From assembly GCA_003566215.1 (NCBI GenBank), contig PXEJ01000187.1, positions 1 to 7,923 of the forward strand: a stretch of 7,923 bases of DNA, given 5' to 3'. The stretch is from Cyanobacteria bacterium T3Sed10_376R1m (GTDB lineage: Bacteria; Cyanobacteriota; Cyanobacteriia; Cyanobacteriales; Cyanobacteriaceae). This document shows, piece after piece, positions 1 to 5,179 of this stretch; position 1 is the stretch's first letter; each line of letters opens with the position of its first letter. The translations under genes and the position numbers were made by a program. The notes under the pieces were generated by a model, which was given only the letters and a program-made list of their open reading frames with translations, made no database searches and had not been told where the DNA came from.

Positions 1-121
1 CATATTGATAGTTTATTTACTGACCAGATAAATTGGGGATTGATTCGGACTCATTGGCAGGACTTATTTCGAGTTGTTTTATCTATTCAAGCAGGTAAAA
101 TATCCTCAGACATTTTATTAA
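1..121 (+). pseudogene. tnpA: Tn3-family transposase (TnpA) fragment, 3' end lost at IS701
   Basis: Frame 1 is open from the first base and reads HIDSLFTDQINWGLIRTHWQ, then a DLFRVVLSIQAGKISSDILL stretch. I recognise this as the C-terminal catalytic region of Tn3-family transposases, where an H-(I/V)-D-x-L, then DLI-x-x-HW, then R-V-x-LSI-x-AG-(K/R)-I pattern occurs and is normally followed by a (R/K)KLG-x-YS-(R/K)KN segment. Here that continuation is absent: the frame runs into the insertion sequence and stops at the TAG at 169-171. The 5' part lies outside the window, so the full extent is unknown. A transposase cut at this point should be inactive. The recognition is from memory of the family pattern over about 40 residues; it is fairly specific but has not been tested by a database search. 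Confidence 0.72.
118..121. repeat. TTAA at left IS border (target duplication, partner at 1473-1476)
   Basis: TTAA occurs directly outside both inverted repeats. This is the size and type of target duplication expected for IS701 elements. Since the flanking genes are unrelated, the identical tetranucleotides may come from two different insertions with the same target preference rather than from one event. Confidence 0.75.
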
Positions 122-137
122 CGGTACTTAAACAAAA
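122..137 (+). repeat. IS701-type left terminal inverted repeat
   Basis: The sequence is CGGTACTTAAACAAAA, an exact reverse complement of 1457-1472. Matching stops at 138, where the left end has A and the right end would need C. This is the outer transposase-binding end of the element. Confidence 0.92.
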
Positions 138-189
138 AAATAAGGTAAACTCAAATATGAAGTTTGTATAGTAACAATTTTAGGTCGCT

Positions 190-1455
190 ATGAAAGAAAC
201 AACATCTTCGTCCATGCCACCGTGCTTTAATCGTTGGTGTCAAAAATTTGACCCCATGCTGAAAACAAAAGCGCAAAAAAGAGAATTTCGCAATTATTTA
301 GGAGGTTTATTAGGAGAGTCTGACAGAAAGAATCTTTCTCAAATTGCCGATAATAATATTGATGTTACTTATCATAAATTGCATCATTTTTTGACAGAAT
401 CAACTTGGGATTATAAGAAAATAAATGAGCAAAGATTAAACATTATTAGCTCAACTCGACAAACTAAAATAAACAGGTATTTCTCTCTAATCATAGATGA
501 TTCAGGTCACAGAAAAAGCGGTAATTTTACTGATGGTGTCGGACGACAATACATCGGGGAAATAGGTAAAACTGACAACGGAAATGTTATTGTTACCACT
601 CATATTTATGATGGTGTGAGAAGTTTTCCTCTTGATGTTGAATTATATCAAAAGGCTGAAAATTTCCCTCTAGGAAAAGATGACCCAAAGTTTAAGAAAA
701 AGCCTGAAATTGCCCTAAATTTAATAGATCAATGTTTAAATAGAAATTATCGCCCTCAAATAATTCTTATGGATGGGGGTTATGGAAACAACAGTAACTT
801 ATTAAAAGAAGTTGAAGAAAGAGGATTAAAATATATTGGCATTATTGCCAAAAATAGAAAAGTACAGCGGAAAAACTCTAATGGTATCGAGGAAGAAAAA
901 AAAATAGATGATGTTGCCAAAAAATTACCGACCTCAAGTTTTCAGGAAATAAAAACAGGTAAAAATCAAGAAAAATCTCTTTGGGTGGCTACACTAAAAG
1001 TTAAAATATCTAGTCTAATTGGAATTAAAGTAGTTGCTATCGTCATGAATGCTAGTACTTTTGAAACTGCTACAGATATTGATTATTTAATGACTAATGA
1101 AGCCGAAGAAAAAGCTACCATTGATTGGATGATTAATACATATTGTCAAAGAAATTGGATTGAGGTATTTTTCCGTGAAATTAAGGGCTGGTTAGGTTTA
1201 TCACAGTATCAAGTGAGAAAGAAAAGAAGTCTGATGAGACATTTTATACTGGTGTTTTGTGCCTATACCTTCATTCAATGGCATCGTTTAACAGGAGGAT
1301 TGAGGCGACAATGGGGAAATAAGCCTTTAAATACCTTTGCAGAGGCATTGGAAGCATTTCGCACTGCTGTATCTTTTCGTTTTTTCCAATGGCTTAGTCA
1401 TAATATTGAGGTATTTACCGCTTATAAAGCCACTTTAGGCTTTGTTTGGGCTTGA
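190..1455 (+). CDS. IS701-family DDE transposase
   Basis: This 421-aa protein catalyses cut-and-paste movement of the surrounding element. An N-terminal region of about 95 residues, with the LGGLLGESDRKNLSQIA segment (37-53) typical of IS701 transposases, is followed by an RNase H-like DDE core. Visible marks are the LIIDDSGHRKSG block (D103/D104), RQYIGEIGK (119-127), ILMDGGYG (D195), and a C-terminal Y-(2)-R-(3)-E-(6)-K signature formed by Y318, R321, E325 and K332, which is the IS4-superfamily form of the third acidic site. Length and motif spacing are full and no frameshift is seen, so the enzyme looks active. The start at 190 has only a weak AGG upstream (182-184), as is common for transposases. 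The gene points the same way as both flanking gene fragments. Family assignment is firm from the motifs together with the TTAA borders. Confidence 0.95.
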   Translation: MKETTSSSMPPCFNRWCQKFDPMLKTKAQKREFRNYLGGLLGESDRKNLSQIADNNIDVTYHKLHHFLTESTWDYKKINEQRLNIISSTRQTKINRYFSLIIDDSGHRKSGNFTDGVGRQYIGEIGKTDNGNVIVTTHIYDGVRSFPLDVELYQKAENFPLGKDDPKFKKKPEIALNLIDQCLNRNYRPQIILMDGGYGNNSNLLKEVEERGLKYIGIIAKNRKVQRKNSNGIEEEKKIDDVAKKLPTSSFQEIKTGKNQEKSLWVATLKVKISSLIGIKVVAIVMNASTFETATDIDYLMTNEAEEKATIDWMINTYCQRNWIEVFFREIKGWLGLSQYQVRKKRSLMRHFILVFCAYTFIQWHRLTGGLRRQWGNKPLNTFAEALEAFRTAVSFRFFQWLSHNIEVFTAYKATLGFVWA

Positions 1456-1456
1456 G

Positions 1457-1472
1457 TTTTGTTTAAGTACCG
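1457..1472 (-). repeat. IS701-type right terminal inverted repeat
   Basis: The sequence is TTTTGTTTAAGTACCG, a perfect match to the left repeat at 122-137 when reverse complemented. It begins two bases after the transposase stop codon, so coding sequence and element end are almost contiguous. Confidence 0.92.
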
Positions 1473-1475
1473 TTA

Positions 1476-2300
1476 AAACAAGGTAACTATGTACAGGGTA
1501 CAGTCTTATTAGTTTTACGCAAACAAACCTCAACGGATAGCGCCTTTTTAGACGAATTAAACTATCAAATCGAAGACGAAGTAAAAGCCCAATTAAACTC
1601 CATGTTAACCCTAGAAGATGACGAAGAACCCAACTTCAGCGACACCGATTATCAATTAGCCGCCTACGCCGCCGCCTTGCGAGTGTTAACCCAATATCAA
1701 CAAATCGAAGACTTTGACATCGCCTACGAATTAAGTAAACCCCGTCAAACTTCTAAAACTGGGGAAAAATCACCCATTGAAGAATTAATCGATTCGGCGG
1801 TGAAAATTGCCTGTGATTACCTTGTGCCGAAGGGTTTTGATACTTTTATCTGGAAAACCTTAACCCCCGATGAGCGTTTTTACCTCAAAGGCTTAGACAT
1901 GGAGAGTCACGGGGAATATCGCTCAGGCGCATATCAGGAGTTAGCCAGAGGCTTTGGTATTAGGGAATATACCGAATTGTTAGCTACTGGTAAAGCCAAC
2001 GAAACTCACTTAAAAACCGCTACGGATTTTGGTACAAAATTACTAAATAAAGATAGTGTCTTTAGCACATCCTTAGTGAGAAATGCCTTATTTGCCATTC
2101 GGGAAGTGGTGCGCAGTGAGGAGGTTTCATCAGGAAAAAATTGGCTGAGAAATGAGGTTTTAGATTATTGGAATCAACGGAAAACCCTGATAGAAATTTT
2201 TAAATATTTGGCGATGGTGGGTAATACTATCCCCCATTGGGCAAAGGATGCCGATGTTTCTCGCTTGTTAGCAGGGGCTGTCGAAAATGATAGTATTTAG
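1476..2300 (+). pseudogene. C-terminal remnant of DUF1156-type adenine-specific DNA methylase (anti-phage associated)
   Basis: The frame is open from just inside the IS end (a TAA at 1464-1466 closes it upstream) to the TAG at 2298-2300, giving about 273 residues after the border. It begins KQGNYVQGTVLLVLRK, which resembles the TNALASSIVLVCR segment found after the catalytic part of DUF1156/COG1743 adenine methylases. Then come an acidic stretch, a SPIEELIDSAVKIACDYLVP segment and a DERFYLKGLDMESHG segment, a layout I associate with the C-terminus of the DUF1156 protein of anti-phage loci. The N-terminal DUF1156 region and the DPPY-type methylase motif are absent, so DNA methylation is not expected. 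The first ATG is at 1602 (232 aa); product from it would be only a tail. Base composition is richer in GC than the next genes (29 G or C in 1861-1920). The family call is from memory and moderately sure; the truncation is certain only if that call is right. Confidence 0.62.
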
Positions 2301-2311
2301 GGGGATGATGA

Positions 2312-3562
2312 ATGATGAATTTATGTCTTATTTTACCTGCCATTATAGGTTTTAGTTTCGCTGGAATAATATTATTATATTTCTTCCGAAAAGAAAGACC
2401 TAAAGAAATCATATTATCAAGTTTCTTTTTTATTTTCTCAGGTTTTTTGTGTCAAATCATATTTACTTATGGATTTGATTATTTCAAAGACTTTGCATCA
2501 GAATATAATGAGGTTTTTAGCATCCCCATTTTTACAATCTTCGCAACTGCTACAGGTATTTTCTTCGGAAATATGGCATTAAGATGTGTCTCAAATGACA
2601 AAGAAAAAAGAGAAATATCAATTTTATTTATTAATGTCATAAACTCTCAACTTCGCTCATTAGGATTTATTTATAGTTACTTAATATCTTATGACAAAGA
2701 AAATGTTCAATATTATATTGAAATATATCAAAATAGATTAGCCGATGATAAATATTATCAGACTGCCTTTAATAAAATTGGAATTTATAATGAACAAGAA
2801 ATAGATGTTATTTCTCAATATTCAATTCAACTTCAAGAATATTTAAGCTATTTACAAAAACTATTAATTCAGATTGAGCAAAATAAACAAGACTTAGAGA
2901 AATTAACAAATCCCGAAAGGTTTAAAATAACATATCAAGAAGCTAATCAAAGATATTTTATTCCCGTTATAATTGCTCATATTATAACAATGCTTTTTGC
3001 TTGTTTAGTAGTTTATAAATTATCAATTAACTACTCATATAAAAAGTTTAAAGAAACACAAGAAGAATTTATTAGAGATTATAAATTATTAGTACTTCAA
3101 GATACAAAATCATTGGTATCACTTTTTGAGGATAAAAAGTTTTATCATTTAGATAAAAAATTAGGAGATGATTTATTTAATAAATTAAAATATATTAGAA
3201 AAGTTTTTATAGAGAATAAAACATATATATACAATAAAGTAAATGAAGAACCACTTTTTATGTGCTTACTGTGGTGGAATCAAGAAGGATTAGAAATAGA
3301 ATCTGAAATTAAAGATATATATCCTATTTCTTATAATCATTGTATTGTGGCTTTTGATGACAGTAAAGAAAAAACAATCAAACGATGTCTAGATTTACTG
3401 GGAAAATTAATTAAAGAAAGAGCTATCGAAAAGTTCTCGAACTTACCACATAATTTAATTAGAGAAAAAATAAATATTCTTATGGAAACGGATGTTGAAA
3501 AAATTATGGAAAAGGTTAAAATGAAGTATGAGATAGTTTCACCTTGGGGAGTAGATGAATAA
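2312..3562 (+). CDS. AT-rich membrane protein of unknown function, four predicted TM segments
   Basis: I do not recognise this 416-aa protein. It has hydrophobic segments at about residues 4-25, 33-53, 67-90 and 216-237. Residues 95-210 between TM3 and TM4 are charged and look helical or coiled-coil (for example the IQLQEYLSYLQKLLIQIEQN stretch, 172-191). A charged domain of about 175 residues follows TM4, with LFMCLLWWNQEG near 315-326 and a C-terminus rich in Lys and Glu. No catalytic motif or nucleotide-binding loop is visible. A GGGGGAT purine run (2299-2305) sits six bases before the ATG at 2312; the ATG at 2315 is an equally possible start. It lies 11 bp after the methylase remnant and overlaps the next gene by 8 bp, so it is probably in one transcript with both. 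It is far more AT-rich than its neighbours (11 G or C in 2701-2760), suggesting separate acquisition. Confidence 0.82.
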   Translation: MMNLCLILPAIIGFSFAGIILLYFFRKERPKEIILSSFFFIFSGFLCQIIFTYGFDYFKDFASEYNEVFSIPIFTIFATATGIFFGNMALRCVSNDKEKREISILFINVINSQLRSLGFIYSYLISYDKENVQYYIEIYQNRLADDKYYQTAFNKIGIYNEQEIDVISQYSIQLQEYLSYLQKLLIQIEQNKQDLEKLTNPERFKITYQEANQRYFIPVIIAHIITMLFACLVVYKLSINYSYKKFKETQEEFIRDYKLLVLQDTKSLVSLFEDKKFYHLDKKLGDDLFNKLKYIRKVFIENKTYIYNKVNEEPLFMCLLWWNQEGLEIESEIKDIYPISYNHCIVAFDDSKEKTIKRCLDLLGKLIKERAIEKFSNLPHNLIREKINILMETDVEKIMEKVKMKYEIVSPWGVDE

Positions 3563-3752
3563 TAAACCAGAAAAAAAATTATCTGAAATAATTAATGAGA
3601 GTGTACAAGAATTTGTAATTAAAGCCGTAGATAGACACCATAAACTAGGAGTATCTGTCGCTATTTGGAAAGATGGTAAGACAGTTATTTTATCTCCTCA
3701 AAAAATTGATGAAAACTATCACAACTTATTTTCTAAAAATAATTATTCATAA
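3555..3752 (+). CDS. Small conserved-type protein (65 aa) overlapping the membrane protein gene
   Basis: The ATG at 3555 lies inside the last codons of the upstream membrane protein (8-bp overlap, ATGAATAA), which suggests translational coupling and a functional tie. The first 22 residues look like an amphipathic helix (KKLSEIINESVQEFVIKAV). Residues 24-51 then read AVDRHHKLGVSVAIWKDGKT and VILSPQKI. A His-x-x-(K/R)-LG-x-x-(I/V)-A-(I/V)-W-x-DGK-x-V-(I/V)-L-x-P-x-x-I pattern is one I associate with short cyanobacterial proteins of unknown function, so the frame is likely real despite its size. No enzymatic motif is visible. It could be a small regulator or partner of the membrane protein, or an antitoxin-like peptide; neither is shown by the sequence. 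Confidence 0.7.
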   Translation: MNNKPEKKLSEIINESVQEFVIKAVDRHHKLGVSVAIWKDGKTVILSPQKIDENYHNLFSKNNYS

Positions 3753-3775
3753 CTTATAATTCATAATTTTTATCA
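3751..3775 (+). repeat. Direct repeat, left copy, bracketing the YefM-YoeB module
   Basis: AACTT, then ATAATTCATAATTTTT (3756-3771), then ATCA. The same order recurs at 4286-4314 with three extra bases (GTT) after AACTT and one extra T. This copy ends on the A of the antitoxin start codon at 3775, leaving no room for a Shine-Dalgarno sequence. A related copy lies at 5158-5177. Confidence 0.7.
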
Positions 3776-4017
3776 TGACTATAAAAACAGCAAAACAAGC
3801 CGAAAACAATTTTAATGGATTGATTGAAGAAGTAGCAATTTCTCACCAACCAATTACTATTACAGGAGAGAAATATAATGCCGTTTTAATTTCTCAAGAA
3901 GATTGGAGTGCTATTCAAGAAACCCTATATTTATCCTCAATATCCGGTATGAAAGAATCAATACAACAAGGATTGGCTACCCCCATTGAAGAATGTGATA
4001 AGGAACTAGATTGGTGA
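3775..4017 (+). CDS. YefM/Phd-type antitoxin
   Basis: This 80-aa protein is the antitoxin of a type II module. It should bind and neutralise the ribosome-dependent mRNA interferase encoded just downstream, and repress the shared promoter. The N-terminal 50 residues fit the Phd/YefM fold: a TAKQAENNFNGLIEEV helix (5-20), then the HQPITITGEKYNAVLISQED strand-turn-strand (24-43), then the W-x-x-(I/L)-QETLYLSS linker (44-55) that is very typical of YefM proteins. The C-terminal tail (SISGMKESIQQGLATPIEEC, 55-74) is the part expected to wrap the toxin. Its TGA (4015-4017) overlaps the toxin's probable GTG start, so the pair is translationally coupled. No ribosome binding site is visible; the start directly follows the AT-rich repeat at 3751-3775. 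Confidence 0.9.
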   Translation: MTIKTAKQAENNFNGLIEEVAISHQPITITGEKYNAVLISQEDWSAIQETLYLSSISGMKESIQQGLATPIEECDKELDW

Positions 4018-4277
4018 AGTATCAAATTGTTTATACAAAACAAGCTAAAAAAGATGCAAAGAAACTTACTCATAAAGGGCTTAAAAATAAAGCAAAAGAG
4101 TTACTCAATTTAATAGCTGAAAATCCTTATCAAAATCCTCCCCCCTACGAAAAATTAGTCGGTGATTTAAACGGTGCTTATTCTCGTAGAATTAACATAC
4201 AACATCGATTGGTTTATCAAATAATTGAATCAGAGAAAACCATTAAAATAATTAGAATGTACTCTCATTATGAATAA
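4014..4277 (+). CDS. YoeB/Txe-type mRNA interferase toxin
   Basis: This toxin cleaves mRNA in the ribosomal A site when freed from its antitoxin. From the GTG at 4014 it is 87 aa with the YoeB residue set: E46 in YEKLVGDL, R58/R59 in the SRRIN segment, R65 in QHRLVYQI, and the C-terminal H85-Y86 in RMYSHYE. With this start, E46 and R65 carry the same numbers as the catalytic E46 and R65 of E. coli YoeB, and the start forms a GTGA overlap with the antitoxin stop. That supports GTG 4014 over the TTG at 4011, one codon upstream. The protein looks intact and full length. The module ends 21 bp before the oppositely oriented VapC gene. Confidence 0.9.
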   Translation: MKYQIVYTKQAKKDAKKLTHKGLKNKAKELLNLIAENPYQNPPPYEKLVGDLNGAYSRRINIQHRLVYQIIESEKTIKIIRMYSHYE

Positions 4278-4285
4278 ATTGGTAG

Positions 4286-4314
4286 AACTTGTTATAATTC
4301 ATAATTTTTTATCA
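4286..4314 (+). repeat. Direct repeat, right copy, bracketing the YefM-YoeB module
   Basis: AACTT, GTT, ATAATTCATAATTTTT (4294-4309), T, ATCA. It matches 3751-3775 apart from the four extra bases. It overlaps the last five codons and the TGA of the VapC gene on the minus strand, so it supplies the toxin's C-terminal residues and stop. Confidence 0.7.
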
Positions 4315-4712
4315 AGCCAATTTTCAACTTTTAAATTAGAGATACGAGAAAATTCTCTGACATTATTGGTAACAACTGTTAAATTTAAACTGAGTGCATG
4401 AACACCGATTAATAAATCATTACCGCCAATTGGTGTACCTTTATTTTCTAAATCTGTGCGGATTTGAGCATAATATTCTTCCAGAGGAGAAATTAAAGGT
4501 AAAATGTCAATATTAGTTAAAATTAATTCAATCCTTTCTTTTAATTTAGCTGATTTCTTTTTTTCAGCTCCAAATTTCAGTTCACAGGCGACAATAATAC
4601 TGGTACAGATTTTGTCTTCTCCAACATCTTTTATTTTTTCATAAACAATTCCTGTGGGATTTTTTACCAATTCAGAAACAATATTTGTATCTAATAAATA
4701 AACATAATTCAT
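4299..4712 (-). CDS. vapC: VapC-type PIN-domain ribonuclease toxin
   Basis: This 137-aa PIN-domain protein is expected to cleave RNA (in characterised VapC enzymes often tRNA or rRNA) with Mg2+. It shows the PIN acidic residues: D8 in LLDTNIVSEL, E44 in the VACELKFG segment, and D99 in IGGNDLLIG. The fourth position is in TNNVREFSRI, where N116/N117 replace the acid; this TNN-x-REF form is common in the VapC/FitB branch and is not by itself a sign of inactivity. The length is normal for the family. The gene begins 2 bp after its antitoxin's stop, a usual order for VapBC. Its last codons fall in an AT-rich repeat shared with the neighbouring YefM-YoeB module, to which it is convergent. No frameshift is visible. 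Confidence 0.92.
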   Translation of the reverse strand: MNYVYLLDTNIVSELVKNPTGIVYEKIKDVGEDKICTSIIVACELKFGAEKKKSAKLKERIELILTNIDILPLISPLEEYYAQIRTDLENKGTPIGGNDLLIGVHALSLNLTVVTNNVREFSRISNLKVENWLDKKL

Positions 4713-4714
4713 TT

Positions 4715-4954
4715 TTATATTTCAATATCATCTAAAGGTAATAAACCCTCATCAATATCGGGAAAATCCTCTTCTAAAGGTTCAAGGGTAGAAAGAACTT
4801 GTAATAAAGATTTTTGACGTAATGGTTCAATAATTAATTTATCATCTTCTTGATGAATAATTACCGATGATGTTGTAATTTTTAATTCTTTAGGAATGGG
4901 TAAAGTCTGAATGTTTCCTTGTTGAATAAGTTTAACGTGATATTCTTTAAGCAT
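4715..4954 (-). CDS. vapB: VapB-type antitoxin, AbrB-like
   Basis: This 79-aa protein is the cognate antitoxin of the PIN toxin downstream. The N-terminal half (YHVKLIQQGNIQTLPIPKEL, 5-24, then SSVIIHQEDDKLIIEPLRQ, 29-47) has the swapped-hairpin AbrB pattern, which binds the operator DNA. The acidic C-terminal tail (PLEEDFPDIDEGLLPLDDIE, 59-78) is the region that in this class binds and blocks the PIN active site. The start at 4954 has no clear Shine-Dalgarno sequence. A TACAAT hexamer lies a few bases upstream of the ATG on the minus strand (4963-4968) and could be a -10 element of a nearly leaderless, self-repressed promoter, but I find no convincing -35. Confidence 0.88.
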   Translation of the reverse strand: MLKEYHVKLIQQGNIQTLPIPKELKITTSSVIIHQEDDKLIIEPLRQKSLLQVLSTLEPLEEDFPDIDEGLLPLDDIEI

Positions 4955-5179
4955 GATTATTTATTGTATTTTGTATTTTTTTCGATAACTATAGGACTTA
5001 CGCATTTGTACGAAAAAATATAGGGTTTGAGATTCTTTCGCTACGCGCTCTTGATTGACAAAATGCCGTTATTACTGGGTAAGTTTTAAATTGTTAAGGA
5101 CGATCGATCTAAAATCATTATATGTGATGACTCATAACACTTATAAAAAAAATCCAATTCATAACTCATAATTTTTTCC
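4955..5179. other. Divergent intergenic region with AT-rich repeat and possible IS-end relic
   Basis: This 225-bp stretch separates divergent vapB and the PLD-helicase gene, so both promoters should lie here. A TTGACA hexamer at 5055-5060 points toward the helicase gene; the best downstream partner is TAAGTT at 5080-5085 with a 19-bp spacer, which is weak. TAGGACTTACGCA (4992-5004) resembles a sequence often seen at ends of cyanobacterial insertion sequences, and TCGCTACGCGCTC (5039-5051) is also of a type often seen in cyanobacterial spacers. A third copy of the ATTCATAATTTTT-type motif abuts the helicase start. I see no coding frame or RNA gene. Confidence 0.4.
5158..5177 (+). repeat. Third, diverged copy of the AT-rich repeat
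   Basis: TTCATAACTCATAATTTTTT shares the TTCATAAC...TCATAATTTTT frame with the sequence before the YefM start (TTCATAAC at 3746-3753 and TCATAATTTTT at 3761-3771). Like that copy, it ends within a few bases of an ATG (5180). Confidence 0.5.

Larger units (their letters stand above)
122..1472 (+). mobile_element. Complete IS701-family insertion sequence, about 1351 bp
   Basis: The element is bounded by perfect 16-bp terminal inverted repeats (CGGTACTTAAACAAAA at 122-137 and its reverse complement at 1457-1472). TTAA lies immediately outside each end (118-121 and 1473-1476). The IS701 family is known for 4-bp target duplications of the YTAR type, which TTAA fits. It holds one intact transposase gene filling almost the whole element, as usual for this family, with no passenger gene. 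Because the TTAA is palindromic, the inverted repeats can also be read as 20 bp (118-137 and 1457-1476). The two flanks belong to different genes, so the present copy is best seen as the scar of a rearrangement. Confidence 0.93.

Noticed and set aside
122..171. The Tn3 frame continues into the IS to a TAG at 169-171, giving a slightly longer open frame
   Set aside because: The extra residues are encoded by the IS end and are not part of the transposase family pattern, so the gene remnant was ended at the border.
1602..2300. Treating the frame from ATG 1602 as an ordinary complete 232-aa gene
   Set aside because: The frame is open and coding-like upstream to the IS border, and the residues there (YVQGTVLLVLRK) look like part of the same protein, so 1602 is an internal methionine.
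2227..2412. 61-aa minus-strand frame spanning the end of the methylase remnant and the start of the membrane protein
   Set aside because: It is antisense to two better supported frames, has no recognisable motif, and crosses a gene boundary; a shadow frame.
5055..5085. TTGACA with TAAGTT as a firm promoter for the helicase gene
   Set aside because: The spacer is 19 bp and the -10 match is poor; it is kept only as a remark in the intergenic entry.
3746..5177. The three AT-rich motif copies as a CRISPR array
   Set aside because: The copies are hundreds of bases apart with genes between them, unequal in length, and show no regular spacers.
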